A program made the translations under genes and the position numbers. The notes beneath the pieces are model-generated. The model made no database searches and was not told where the DNA came from. It saw nothing but the letters and a program-made list of their open reading frames with translations. A DNA stretch of 57,605 nt from Tardiphaga sp. P9-11 (lineage in GTDB: Bacteria; Pseudomonadota; Alphaproteobacteria; Rhizobiales; Xanthobacteraceae): positions 1-57,605 of the forward strand of contig NZ_NPKQ01000016.1 in the NCBI RefSeq assembly GCF_008329525.1, read 5' to 3'. This document shows positions 34,350-43,511 of this stretch, one piece after another. Each line of letters begins with the position of its first letter. Positions within the stretch are counted from its first letter, which is position 1.

Positions 34350-35075
34350 CTACCCGCCTTCGAACACTCTCTTGCGCGCGTTCTCGATGTGCGACCGCAT
34401 CGCTTCGCGAGCTCGGGTCTCGTCCCTTGAGACGATTGCATCCAGCACGGCACGGTGCTCCTTTTGCCCACGCAGAAGGCGATCGCGAGGTTGGATCAAG
34501 GAGAGATTTCGATTGAGCGAGATACCCACGCTCACCTGGGACTGAATCGCGGCGAGAGTCGCTGTGAAGAAGCGGTTGCCGGTGGCCTCTGCGACCGAGC
34601 GGTGAAACGCAATGTCTTCCTCCACGCCGAGCGCGGCATCCACGATCACTTGATCAAGTGCAGTGATTGCGTCGCGGATCCGGCGCAGTCCTTCGGAGTC
34701 GTGATCGCGCGCGGCAAGCGCAGCGGCTTCTCCTTCGATGCCGATCCGAAATACGAAACAGCGCTGTATATCGGCAATGCTTCCCACGGGAGCGTAGTTG
34801 TAAACGTCTGCCGCGGGACGTCGCATCACGAATGAGCCGGCACCCTGCCGCGACGCGACGACGCCGTCATCGCGCAGGCGCATCAGCGCTTCACGGACGA
34901 CCGGGCGTGAAACGCCAAGCTGATCTGCCAGGCGTGTCTCAGGAGGAAGTCGCGAATTGACTGGGTAGATTCCGACCGTGATCTGGCTGAGGACATGATC
35001 GTAAACCCGGTCGCTAAGCTTTCCCGTCACAGCCGGGCGCTCCGGAATGTCGTCCGGTTTGACCGTTGAGCCCAT
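34350..35075 (-). CDS. GntR/FadR-family transcriptional regulator
   Basis: Winged helix (residues 20-85: LSDRVYDHVLSQITVGIYPVNSRLPPETRLADQLGVSRPVVREALMRL) followed by an FCD domain (about 105-230: FRIGIEGEAAALAARDHD, DIAFHRSVAEATGN with the metal-site His). ATG at 35075 chosen after GAGGTGAAC; a GTG lies two codons upstream. It follows the Gfo/Idh/MocA gene on the same strand and probably controls it and the divergent ABC importer at 36479. The ligand is unknown, likely a sugar acid or polyol derivative. Confidence 0.88.
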   Translation of the reverse strand: MGSTVKPDDIPERPAVTGKLSDRVYDHVLSQITVGIYPVNSRLPPETRLADQLGVSRPVVREALMRLRDDGVVASRQGAGSFVMRRPAADVYNYAPVGSIADIQRCFVFRIGIEGEAAALAARDHDSEGLRRIRDAITALDQVIVDAALGVEEDIAFHRSVAEATGNRFFTATLAAIQSQVSVGISLNRNLSLIQPRDRLLRGQKEHRAVLDAIVSRDETRAREAMRSHIENARKRVFEGG

Positions 35076-35215
35076 GTTCACCTCGTCCTTGCTCCGAACA
35101 CGCTCCAGTCCTTGGCAACATTACATCTTTTTGACAAGTCGGTCACTGCTGCTGACAATCCGGGATTACAGCGCCGGTCAAACTGCTTAGCAGCGAGCGG
35201 CCGTGAGGGCGTCGG

Positions 35216-36226
35216 TCAAGGGCGGGCAGCGGCTTCTGACAGCCAGGCTTCGATAAGCCGCTGCACGTGAAGCGCAGAGCGCACGCTATTGGACGGCTCG
35301 CGTTGTTGTTCGATTGCATCCAGCATCTCGGTGATCACGCCCCGATGTGGCCCGTGATCGAATGCCATCGGATCGGCGCCTCCGCCGCCCGATTGCGCGG
35401 TCCCAACCGTCTCAGGCGGGCCTTCGTGGCGATGAATGGCCAACTGGAACGTCTCGAGATAGGCCGAGCCGCGTGTGCCAGCGATTTCAATGCGCTCCGG
35501 ATAGCCGGGCCGCGCGACACTGGTGGCATCGAGCACGCCGATGGCACCGCTCTGGAAGCGCACGGCCGCCGCCGTCACGTCTTCAGTATCGATCGTTCGG
35601 AGCGACGAGGTCGATGCAAAGCCCGCGACGTCCTTGTGCGGCCCCACGAAATGCAACAACAGGTCGAGCGTATGAATGGCCTGCGTAAGCAGTACGCCTC
35701 CGCCGTCGCGCGCCTTCATGCCGCGGCCGGGTTGACGGAAATAGGCAGCGTCGCGCCACCAGCGGATCGATGCACTCGCCGACAGAATATCGCCCAGATC
35801 TCCCTGATTGAGCACCGTCTTCAGACGCTGTGACGCTGGACGGAAGCGATGTTGCAGGCACACACCGCATCGCACGCCGGCAGCTTCGGTAACGGCCGCG
35901 AGCTCCTCGCCCCGCGCCACCGATATCTCGACGGGCTTCTCGACCAGAACATGCTTTCCCGCTGCGGCTGCAGCCTGCGCAGTTGCGAGATGCGTTCCGG
36001 GCGGCGTCAGTATCAGGACCAGGTCGAGATCCGCGTGCGACAGCAGATCGTCTTGTCTCTCGAAAACCGGAGCGCCCCACTGCTGTGAAAATGCTGTTCG
36101 CCGGTCCGCGGACGGCGCGAATCCACCGATGATTGTGATCCGTCCTTCTGCCTGCAGTTCTAGTAGCGACAAAATATGCGGCTTCACCGCCATTCCCAGC
36201 CCAATCAGACCGACACCAATTGGCAT
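35216..36226 (-). CDS. Gfo/Idh/MocA-family NAD(P)-dependent oxidoreductase
   Basis: 336 residues from the ATG at 36226 (GGGAGAG upstream). The N-terminal Rossmann fold starts VGLIGLGMAVKPHILSLL. The catalytic Lys is in LVEKPVEISVA, and the C-terminal GFO_IDH_MocA domain includes GVLLTQAIHTLDLLLHFVG with the active-site His. Such enzymes oxidise or reduce sugars, inositols or sugar acids. Its substrate is probably what the importer at 36479-40515 brings in. Confidence 0.88.
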   Translation of the reverse strand: MPIGVGLIGLGMAVKPHILSLLELQAEGRITIIGGFAPSADRRTAFSQQWGAPVFERQDDLLSHADLDLVLILTPPGTHLATAQAAAAAGKHVLVEKPVEISVARGEELAAVTEAAGVRCGVCLQHRFRPASQRLKTVLNQGDLGDILSASASIRWWRDAAYFRQPGRGMKARDGGGVLLTQAIHTLDLLLHFVGPHKDVAGFASTSSLRTIDTEDVTAAAVRFQSGAIGVLDATSVARPGYPERIEIAGTRGSAYLETFQLAIHRHEGPPETVGTAQSGGGGADPMAFDHGPHRGVITEMLDAIEQQREPSNSVRSALHVQRLIEAWLSEAAARP

Positions 36227-36478
36227 GCGTCTCTCCCGATGGCCCACCTGCTCAAGGCGCCGAATGGTTGGCTCCCGGCGGCGGTATGAAGTCACAGATT
36301 GATATGCGAACGAGCAAAACCGGCAAGGTGCGACATCGCGACCTTAACAAGTGCTGCTCATGATCGGCTGATTGCGATCTCCCAATGCTTGACAGATGTC
36401 GTCCAACTCGTCGATGCTGTGTTTACAAATAAATGACAACCGCGCACGACGCGGGTGCATGCCAGGGAGGAATCGGAA

Positions 36479-37642
36479 ATGCGGATCTGTCCGAATGCAT
36501 TGTTGCGCCCGTTTGCTGGCGCCGTGGTTGTCTTTGCTGCTTCGATGCTATCCGGCGCGCCGCTGCGAGCTGCCGAGCCGATCGTTCTCTCGATCATCGA
36601 TACGGGAGGTGACCTCGCCTCTACCCAGGTCATCATTGAGAACTACAAAAAGGCCAATCCGGACAAGATCAAGGAAATCAGAATCCAGCGCGCGCCGGCG
36701 CCGGAATTGCCGGCTAAGATCAAAGCGCAGCAGGACGCCGGACGGCTGGACATCAACCTCGTGCTGACCGGCCAGGATGGTGGTGCATTCCTCGCGGCCA
36801 ATAACCAGCTGATCAAGATTCCCGACTTCCAGAAGCAGTTTCGGCGCGACGAGATGACGCCTGCGGGCAAAGCGCTTTATGATGAGGGGGGCGAGTACAT
36901 GGTGCCGTCGGTGGGCAACGCTGGCGGACCGGTCTTCGTCTATAATCCCAGCAAGGTCCCGAACCCGCCCAAGACGGCCGAAGAACTGCTCGCTTGGGCA
37001 AAGGCAAATCCCGGTCGGTTGATGTATGCGCGGCCGGCGAACAGCGGACCAGGCCGATCGATCGTGCTGGGCATGGCCCACATTCTGAACGACTCCAAGC
37101 CACTCGATCCCGACAAAGGGTGGGACAAGACCTGGGCTTATCTGAAGGAGCTCGGGCAGTACGTCGAATACTATCCGACTGGCACCGCGATCACGTTGAA
37201 GGAATTCGCACAGGGGCAGCGCTGGATCATCGCCGGCATCATGGAATGGGACATGAAGCCCCGTGCCCAGAGCGTGATCCCCCCGGATTCCAAGATCACG
37301 ATCCTTCAGAATACGACCTTCGTGGTCGACGGGCATTACTGGTGCATCCCCACAGGCGTGCCGAAAGAGCAGGTCGATGTCATTCTCGATCTCATGAAGT
37401 TCATGCGCCAGCCCGAGCAGCAGGTCCTTTCCTGGCCGGGCTTCATTGGGCCGACGATCACCGCCGCCACCATGGAAAAGGCACCCAAGGAGATCCAGGA
37501 ACTGGTGAAGGAGTTTTGGCGGCCCGAATACGACGAAGTCGGCACCAAATGGAAAGTATCCCCGCCGCTCGGCGTGAAGGAATTGAGCTACGCGATGGAT
37601 CGTTGGGACCGGGAAGTGGGCGCAAACCAGGTCAAGAAGTAA
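36479..37642 (+). CDS. ABC transporter extracellular solute-binding protein
   Basis: 387 residues; the ATG at 36479 follows GGGAGG and gives a signal peptide (CPNALLRPFAGAVVVFAASMLSGAPLRAAE). Mature part of the PotD/AfuA-like type: VIIENYKKANPDKIKEIRI, DINLVLTGQDGGAFLAANNQL, AITLKEFAQGQRWIIAGIMEWDM. The partner ATPase and permeases follow at once. Ligand unknown: candidates are polyamines, phosphonates, sugar acids or ferric chelates. Confidence 0.87.
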   Translation: MRICPNALLRPFAGAVVVFAASMLSGAPLRAAEPIVLSIIDTGGDLASTQVIIENYKKANPDKIKEIRIQRAPAPELPAKIKAQQDAGRLDINLVLTGQDGGAFLAANNQLIKIPDFQKQFRRDEMTPAGKALYDEGGEYMVPSVGNAGGPVFVYNPSKVPNPPKTAEELLAWAKANPGRLMYARPANSGPGRSIVLGMAHILNDSKPLDPDKGWDKTWAYLKELGQYVEYYPTGTAITLKEFAQGQRWIIAGIMEWDMKPRAQSVIPPDSKITILQNTTFVVDGHYWCIPTGVPKEQVDVILDLMKFMRQPEQQVLSWPGFIGPTITAATMEKAPKEIQELVKEFWRPEYDEVGTKWKVSPPLGVKELSYAMDRWDREVGANQVKK

Positions 37643-37720
37643 TCAATTCGATGAACGCGCGGGTCCCCACGTACGGATCCGCCGGTGGCTTTGTTGCTTC
37701 TTACTCAGAAACGGGACGAC

Positions 37721-38797
37721 ATGAACGGGCCGGGAGATACGTTGGACTCGCTGAAGCTTGGAATCACCAAGCGCTATGGCAACAAGACCGTGCTGGACAA
37801 CCTTGAACTCGATATCCAAAAGGGCGAGTTCGTCACCTTCCTTGGGCCGAGCGGATGCGGAAAGTCGACGGCTTTGTCGATCGTCGCCGGCCTTATTGCG
37901 GCCACCGAGGGCGAGATCAGGCTTAATGGAGCGCGGGTCGATCATCTGCCGCCGGAGAAGCGCGCGTTCGGAATGGTGTTTCAAAACTACGCGCTTTTTC
38001 CGCACATGACAGTGTTCGACAACGTCTCGTTCGGACTTACCTTGAAGCCGTTGTCTAAGGAAGAGATCAAGAAGCGTACCGATGCTATGCTCAAACTGGT
38101 TCAATTGACCGGCTACGAGGACCGCTATCCCGGTCAACTCTCCGGTGGTCAGCAGCAACGCGTTGCGATTGCGCGGGCTCTCGTGCTGCATCCGCGCCTG
38201 ATGCTGTTCGACGAGCCGCTTTCAAATCTCGACGCCAAGCTGAGAGTCGAGATGAGGGCGGAGATCAAGCAGATCCACGCCGCGCTGGGATTGACGTCGA
38301 TCTACGTGACGCACGACCAGGCTGAGGCGTTGTCGCTGTCCGATAGGATCGTGGTGTTGCGCAATGGCGTATTGATGCAGTCGGGCACCCCGCAGGAAAT
38401 TCATGATCGGCCCAAGAACGTCTTCGTGGCAGACTTCATGGGATTCCGGAATTTCTTCAAGGTCAGGATCGCGTCGGTGTCGGACGGGATCGCCGAGGGC
38501 GTCGGCGACGGAATCCGTATTCGAGCACGGGCAGGGTCCGTTGTGCGAGCGGATGCCGATATGGTCATGGCCATACGTCCAGACGATATTCGAGCCGGCA
38601 CTGAAGTCGCACCGGGCACCGAGAATATTAGGGGGCAGGTCGAGGTTGTCGAGTATCTCGGCCGGGAACAGGAAGCCGCCATAAGGATCAATGACAACAC
38701 GCGTGTGTGGCTGCGTACCGCTCAATCAATTCGAATGGCTGATACGATTGGCCTTCAATTTCCGATCGATAAAGTCGTCCTTCTTCCTGCGGAGTAG
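37721..38797 (+). CDS. ABC transporter ATP-binding protein (PotA/UgpC-type)
   Basis: 358 residues. Walker A GPSGCGKST, Q-loop FQNYALFPHM, signature LSGGQQQR, Walker B LMLFDEP with SNLDAKLR, and a C-terminal TOBE-like regulatory domain (about 240-355). The ATG at 37721 is chosen over an upstream start without family similarity. It energises the importer with permeases at 38809 and 39703. Confidence 0.92.
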   Translation: MNGPGDTLDSLKLGITKRYGNKTVLDNLELDIQKGEFVTFLGPSGCGKSTALSIVAGLIAATEGEIRLNGARVDHLPPEKRAFGMVFQNYALFPHMTVFDNVSFGLTLKPLSKEEIKKRTDAMLKLVQLTGYEDRYPGQLSGGQQQRVAIARALVLHPRLMLFDEPLSNLDAKLRVEMRAEIKQIHAALGLTSIYVTHDQAEALSLSDRIVVLRNGVLMQSGTPQEIHDRPKNVFVADFMGFRNFFKVRIASVSDGIAEGVGDGIRIRARAGSVVRADADMVMAIRPDDIRAGTEVAPGTENIRGQVEVVEYLGREQEAAIRINDNTRVWLRTAQSIRMADTIGLQFPIDKVVLLPAE

Positions 38798-38808
38798 TTG
38801 GGAAAATC

Positions 38809-39693
38809 ATGCGCGCCGTAGCGAATGACGAGAAGAACGAATTCGACGCGCTGGCATTCTTCTGTCTCCTGCCGTCGCTGCTCTATGTCCTGTGTATGTT
38901 CGTCTATCCGTTCCTGTACGGCGTCTATCTGAGCCTGCAGCCGCAAAAGATCGACGGCTTCAGTTTCGCGAACTATCTCGCGTTCTTCAGCGATCCCTAT
39001 CAGTACGGCACGATCTGGATCACCTTCAGTCTGGCGATCCCCACCACGATTGTCGTTCTTCTTTTGGCGCTTTGGCTGGCCTACGGCATGCGCCGCGGCA
39101 TCTTCATGGAACGGACCGTGACGACGATCTTGATCATGCCGATTTCGCTTGGCGTAATCCTGCTCTCGGAAGGCATTTTGGGTTTCTATGGCTCGCAAGG
39201 CTGGTTCAATCAGGTCCTTATCGGGCTCGGCATCATCAAGGAGCCTTTCATCCTGACCCATAACTACGCTGGCGTCATGCTGGCGTTGTTCATGCAACAA
39301 TTCCCGTTCTGCTTTTTGATGCTGCTTGGATATATATCCGGTATCGATCCGAGCCTCGAACGCTCTGCGCGCATGTTGGGCGCGACACCTTCGATCGTTT
39401 TCCGGCGCGTGATGCTGCCGCTTATTGCGCCCGGTCTCGCCATCGCATTTGCGTTGGTGTTCGTCATGAGTTTTGCGGTCTTTCCGTCCGCCATCATGCT
39501 TGGGCAGCCGGCCGGAACCACACGCACGATCTCGATTGCGGCCTATCAGAAGGCCTTCGAACAATATGACATGTCGGCTGCTTCCGCGATTGCGGTGGTG
39601 ATGGGCCTGTGTCAGCTGGCGGCGTTGCTGGTCATCATCCTGTTTCGTCGCCGATTGTCGCCGGCAGCAACCATGGGCGTCGGAAAGAGATAG
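38809..39693 (+). CDS. ABC transporter permease (PotB-like)
   Basis: 294 residues, about six membrane helices, with the coupling loop IDPSLERSARMLGATPSIVFRRVMLPLIAPGL. It follows the ATPase by 11 bp. It pairs with the next permease in the inner membrane. Confidence 0.9.
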   Translation: MRAVANDEKNEFDALAFFCLLPSLLYVLCMFVYPFLYGVYLSLQPQKIDGFSFANYLAFFSDPYQYGTIWITFSLAIPTTIVVLLLALWLAYGMRRGIFMERTVTTILIMPISLGVILLSEGILGFYGSQGWFNQVLIGLGIIKEPFILTHNYAGVMLALFMQQFPFCFLMLLGYISGIDPSLERSARMLGATPSIVFRRVMLPLIAPGLAIAFALVFVMSFAVFPSAIMLGQPAGTTRTISIAAYQKAFEQYDMSAASAIAVVMGLCQLAALLVIILFRRRLSPAATMGVGKR

Positions 39694-39702
39694 GGCCGCG
39701 CA

Positions 39703-40515
39703 ATGCGAACCAGAATGTGGAAGCTCTCGCTCTACCTCTTCATCGTGGGCTTCATCCTCAACATGCTCGGGATCGTGTCCCATGTTGTCGTGAGCTCGTT
39801 CGCCAAGCGGTGGTTCGGCGGTCTGCTGCCGCCGGCCTATACGACGGACTGGTTCGCTTATGCATGGAAGAATTTCGATTTAGGGCAAGTCTTGGGCATC
39901 ACGTTGCTAATCGTGGTTGTCGTTGTCTTCCTCGCACTAGCCATTGGATTTCCAGCCGCTTACATTCTTGCGCGACGAAGTTTCCGGTTCAAGTCGGCTA
40001 TTCTGCTGCTGTATTTTCTGCCGTTGGTAATCCCGCAGATGACCTATGGTATCCCGCTCGCAACCACACTCTACCGGTATGGAGTCGGCGGATCCATCGT
40101 TGGCGTGATTCTGGCGGTCCTGGTGCCGATGGTCCCGTTGGCGGTCTTCGTGTTGATGCCATTTTTCGAGCAGATCAGTGTCAATCTGGAATGGAGCGGG
40201 TCGATGCTTGGCGCAAGCCGGGCTCAGATTTTTAGGCGGATTCTGTTTCCTCTAATGATACCGGGAATACTGACCGCCGGCGTCCTTGTACTCGTCAATA
40301 CGATATCGAATTTTGAGCTCGCCTTCCTGCTCGGAGGCGGTGGATCCCAGACGCTTGTGGTCGCGCTGTTCTACAATATGTTCGCTGGTGGCGTTCGACC
40401 GGTCTACTCGATCGACGCCATGGCCGTCATCTACATGGTGATGGTCATGACGCTGCTTCTGATCGCATTGCGGTTCGTACGCCCGACGCAGATGGTGTTC
40501 AAGCTCGACAAATAG
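39703..40515 (+). CDS. ABC transporter permease (PotC-like)
   Basis: 270 residues, six membrane helices, with NLEWSGSMLGASRAQIFRRILFPLMIPGI as the coupling loop. It is the last intact gene of the importer operon. 36 bp later a 5'-truncated autotransporter gene begins, so the normal downstream end of this operon was probably removed by a rearrangement. Confidence 0.9.
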   Translation: MRTRMWKLSLYLFIVGFILNMLGIVSHVVVSSFAKRWFGGLLPPAYTTDWFAYAWKNFDLGQVLGITLLIVVVVVFLALAIGFPAAYILARRSFRFKSAILLLYFLPLVIPQMTYGIPLATTLYRYGVGGSIVGVILAVLVPMVPLAVFVLMPFFEQISVNLEWSGSMLGASRAQIFRRILFPLMIPGILTAGVLVLVNTISNFELAFLLGGGGSQTLVVALFYNMFAGGVRPVYSIDAMAVIYMVMVMTLLLIALRFVRPTQMVFKLDK

Positions 40516-40550
40516 GTTCCAACTGTCACGCTTCACGTCGCGCGCAACCC

Positions 40551-41384
40551 TTGGCGGCCGGCTACGGTGGCTCGCAGACGACCAGCGGCAGCAGCACACT
40601 CGGTTCCAGCAACGCCACCTCGCGTATCGGCGGCCTCGCCGTCGGGGCCGACTACTGGATGGCACCGACCACTGTGGCTGGCTTCGCGCTCGCTGGTGGC
40701 GGCACCAGCTTCTCGGTGGCAAACGCCGGCAGTGGCCAATCTGATTTGTTTCAGACCGGCGCTTTCATCCGGCACAACGTAGCGTCCGCCTATATCACCG
40801 CGGCTGCAGCCTATGGCTGGCAGGACATCACCACCGACCGCACGGTAACGATCGCCGGTACCGATCGCCTGCGTGCCGAGTATAATGCCAGCAGCTACTC
40901 GGCGCGTGTCGAGGGCGGCGACCGTTTTGTCGTGCCATCTTTTGGTGGCGTCGGCGTCACGCCGTATGCGGCTGTGCAGGTGACTGCATTCGATCTGCCC
41001 GCCTATGCGGAAAGCGCCAACGGTGGCGGGGGCACGTTTGCGCTGAACTACGCCGCGAAGACGGTGACCGACACCCGCACCGAACTGGGCCTGCGCTCGG
41101 ACAATTCCTTCGCCGTTAACGACGCGATGCTGACCCTCCGCGGCCGTGCCGCCTGGGTGCACGACACCAACACCGACCGCTCGGCCTCTGCAACGTTCCA
41201 GTCATTGCCCGGCGCGAGCTTCGTCGTGAATGGTGCGGCGGTCGCGCATGATGCAGCCCTCACGACGGCCGCTGCCGAAATGACGTTCCGCAACGGCGTC
41301 TCGCTCGCTGCGACCTTCGAAGGCGAGTTCTCCGACGTCACGCGATCTTACGCCGGAAAGGGTGTGGTGAGGTATCAATGGTAA
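40551..41384 (+). pseudogene. Autotransporter beta-barrel domain, 5'-truncated
   Basis: The 277-residue frame is an autotransporter translocator: AGYGGSQTTSGSSTLGSSN, GGLAVGADYWMAPTTVAGFALAGGG, many amphipathic strands, and the terminal VRYQW needed for outer-membrane insertion. There is no signal peptide or passenger domain, and the only start is a TTG. Autotransporters are usually over 600 residues. The 5' end was lost at a junction just after the ABC permease gene. Confidence 0.75.
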
Positions 41385-41779
41385 CACCCCGGCGGAAACA
41401 CAAGAGATTCATTTTCCGGATATTGGCTTAGCTCGACTGGCCGTTTCGCTTTTTCGTAGGCGGGCGTCGAAGAACTCAAGTACTCGCGCGAGATGAACGG
41501 GATTGAGTCGGCGACGAACGGTGTTTCTTTCGCTCGACTTTGAAGAAAGCAGCTGTAGGCGCTGACCTCACGATTGAGGGCCGTGAGACTCATCCCGTCC
41601 TCCCATGCCCTAGCCCGGATCTCGTCGAAATAGGGCTCATCCCAATGCACGGGTGGTTTTCGCCGGATCACGACTGATAGACCGAGATGGCGTCCCTGCG
41701 CGCTGATTCCGGCTTGAGGTCTGTTCGGCAAAACAGATTCGACATACTGCCAGTCCCGAGATCGAAACGCGTTTTTCAA
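41375..41779 (-). CDS. SANT/Myb-like small DNA-binding protein
   Basis: Shown from a TTG at 41779, but the open frame continues upstream to a stop near 41840, and the family-like start FWSQNEIQLLKNAFRSRDWQYVESVLPNRP begins before the TTG without any usable start codon. Core: W..NE..LL...F...DW......LP.R....I..QGRHLGL, a SANT-like helix-turn-helix. The C-terminal part has WDEPYFDEIRARAWEDGMSL and is unknown. The gene may have lost its start. Confidence 0.5.
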   Translation of the reverse strand: MKNAFRSRDWQYVESVLPNRPQAGISAQGRHLGLSVVIRRKPPVHWDEPYFDEIRARAWEDGMSLTALNREVSAYSCFLQSRAKETPFVADSIPFISREYLSSSTPAYEKAKRPVELSQYPENESLVFPPGCYH

Positions 41780-42114
41780 CAGTTGGATCTCGTTCTGGCT
41801 CCAAAATTTGTTCGGCCGGCTTAAACGAAGTTTCGCTTATCGCGCGTGAATCGCGCCGACAGTATGCCTCGGAAAGAGCGAACGAATAGGATCACGCGAC
41901 GAGCAACTGCCTCTGTGATGTTTCCATCCTTTGTTCGCTTTCGATCAGCGTTCCTCGAACAGATCCGACAACGCTGCTTCTCACCCGTCGAAGTATTAAA
42001 TATGACAATTTTTCGCCGACCATGGCATGGCCATCGATACAAGCACTTTGGCCTGTCGCAGGCAGGTATTGCGAATTGCTTGACGTTTACGCCCGGTGAG
42101 TGCGTCATGCGGGA
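41780..42114. other. Intergenic stretch without a convincing gene
   Basis: Overlapping frames occur on both strands (41821-42123 minus; 41846-42139 plus), but neither has a good ribosome binding site or recognisable motif. The first 50 bases encode the missing N-terminus of the SANT-like gene. Confidence 0.4.
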
Positions 42115-42315
42115 ATGGCCCAAGCGCCGCGTCTTCTAGATGTCCAAGTTTCCGCTCGCGGTGCCGAGTGGGAATGGCAACTGCTTCATCAAGCGGTCGT
42201 CATTATGAGCGGCGTCAAACCAAGCTGTGAAGAGGCTCAGAAGGAGGGCCACAGCGCCTTATTCGAAGTATTGTCGGCTGGCTATGCGCAGCCCTTCAAG
42301 AAGGATCGAGAATGA
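42115..42315 (+). CDS. Conserved small protein, 66 aa
   Basis: Reads MAQAPRLLDVQVSARGAEWEWQLLHQAVVIMSGVK, then EEAQKEGHSALFEVLSAGY. The beta-strand pattern around WEWQ and the helix EAQ..GH.ALFEVL recall a small bradyrhizobial family. It overlaps the next gene by four bases (ATGA), so an operon is likely. The function is unknown. Confidence 0.55.
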   Translation: MAQAPRLLDVQVSARGAEWEWQLLHQAVVIMSGVKPSCEEAQKEGHSALFEVLSAGYAQPFKKDRE

Positions 42316-42539
42316 AACTAGTAATTGTGGCTACCGCGATGCTGGCGTTTTGCTCGGCGGCACAAGCGGCTTCCGAGTGCAGCGCTCTTAAGAACGGAAA
42401 AGCTCGTCTGGCTTGTTTCGACAAAGAGTACCCGGCGAATATGAAAGCGATGCCTGTCGCTGCTGGGAAAGCGAATCCATTCGCCAAAGAGGACGCCTTG
42501 ACCACCGCAAAGCTCAACGGGATATGTCGCGGGTGCTAG
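42312..42539 (+). CDS. Small secreted Cys-containing protein, 75 aa
   Basis: A signal peptide (MKLVIVATAMLAFCSAAQA) is followed by CSALKNGKARLACFDKEYP, a motif (Cx8-10RLxC[FY]D) typical of small periplasmic or type VI-associated proteins, and a C-terminal ICRGC. Four mature Cys suggest disulfides. AAGGATC precedes the ATG. Second gene of a two-gene operon. The function is unknown. Confidence 0.65.
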   Translation: MKLVIVATAMLAFCSAAQAASECSALKNGKARLACFDKEYPANMKAMPVAAGKANPFAKEDALTTAKLNGICRGC

Positions 42540-42724
42540 TGGTGGCCTTCGCCCCTGTACCTTGCCCACTCCGTCCAGCGCATCACTGCAGCACCTTCGG
42601 TTCGACCTTTAAGGCTGTGAGATACGCCGACGTAGCTGCCGCTGGCAATCCAAACGCACTTTGATTTCTGATCAGTGACGACTTCACACGGTACGCCCCA
42701 GACCAACACTGAAAAAGAAGCCAC
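42536..42724 (-). CDS. Conserved small protein, 62 aa
   Basis: A GTG start follows GAGGTTTGG. Sequence: ASFSVLVWGVPCEVVTDQKSKCVWIASGSYVG, SLKGRTEGAAVMRWTEWARYRG. The beta-rich start and the W.EWA...G end recall a small bradyrhizobial family. It converges with the gene at 42312, overlapping four bases. The function is unknown. Confidence 0.55.
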   Translation of the reverse strand: MASFSVLVWGVPCEVVTDQKSKCVWIASGSYVGVSHSLKGRTEGAAVMRWTEWARYRGEGHH

Positions 42725-42924
42725 CCAAACCTCATCTTAAAGAACTGACCATGTCACGGGAGCGACTGCTTAGCCGTCACCTAAACAGGTGAGGCGGGAT
42801 GACGCATTGGGATCCCCAACTGGAAGCTTTGGCGGTTTGCAAAAGACGTAACCCATTGATGTCGTTTGCCGTCAGATGCGGTTAGTTTGAAAAAATCTGA
42901 AATGATTTCAATGATGCCAGCCGG

Positions 42925-43135
42925 CTCTTAATCACCGGATCCTAGGTTCGAGCCCTAGTGTACCCACCAAAAAATCTCAACAAATCAATCTGTTAGAATT
43001 TCGGTGGTTATTCATTCCGACCGGGTTTCGATTTTCATCCTGACCCGTCACCTGCTTTTGTTCTTGGACAGGCTCTATTTGTTCATCGAAGCAACGGGCA
43101 CTTCCAGAGTGTAAGTGAAACCTGATGGCGGGTAA
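42925..43135. repeat. Direct repeat copy B (tRNA-Lys 3' half plus flank), right island boundary
   Basis: Same orientation as 22987-23196. It starts in the anticodon loop (CTCTTAATCACCGG), runs through the tRNA 3' end (with two changes in the acceptor arm, GC to TA) and ends in decayed histidine-kinase sequence. The 5' half of the tRNA is absent, so this is a remnant att site, not a functional tRNA gene. Confidence 0.85.
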
Positions 43136-43249
43136 CCAAAGCTTCGCGGCGACTTATCGTTCCCAAGTCGCGAGAGCGACAAAGTGATCGATGTGCAGCA
43201 GTCCATATTTCTCCGTATGACGCGCGCACGATGTTCTATGATTGAGCGC

Positions 43250-43480
43250 TTAGTCCTCCAACGTATAACGTTCCGAGAGAAGAATGCTCGCCGATATCAC
43301 GTTATTTCTGAAGTCGGGCTGGTCGTCGTGGCGAGCAGACATGGCACGCCAAGTGTCGTTCAAGGCGAGTATCTTGATTTGCTCGGACCTGTGGTCTCCG
43401 AACGGCATACCAAGCCATTCCGATACGAGCACTTGGAGCTCACGAGCTGTCTTTCCCTGTTTTGCCATCGCCCGCCGCAT
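43250..43480 (-). CDS. Conserved small protein, 76 aa
   Basis: From the ATG at 43480: MRRAMAKQGKTARELQVLVSEWLGMPFGDHRSEQIKILAL, ending ILLSERYTLED. The pattern (ARELE.LI.E ... L...Y.L.D) matches a small bradyrhizobial family and resembles the end of the protein at 43904 (LRRKYELSD). The start is uncertain (43468 also possible). The function is unknown. Confidence 0.5.
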   Translation of the reverse strand: MRRAMAKQGKTARELQVLVSEWLGMPFGDHRSEQIKILALNDTWRAMSARHDDQPDFRNNVISASILLSERYTLED

Positions 43481-43511
43481 CCTTCCAGTTCTACCGCCTT
43501 GCGCGCGAGGT

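Noticed and set aside
38755-39783. A 342-codon minus-strand frame opposite an ABC permease gene
   Set aside because: Antisense shadow with extreme His/Gln/Arg content; the permease on the plus strand is clear.
42925-42971. A second tRNA-Lys gene
   Set aside because: Only the part from the anticodon loop to the 3' end is present; the acceptor 5' strand and D-arm are missing, and the acceptor end has changed, so it is an att remnant.
22987-43135. Integrase gene for the island
   Set aside because: No tyrosine or serine recombinase motif was found in any frame between the repeats or in the 14 kb to the right.
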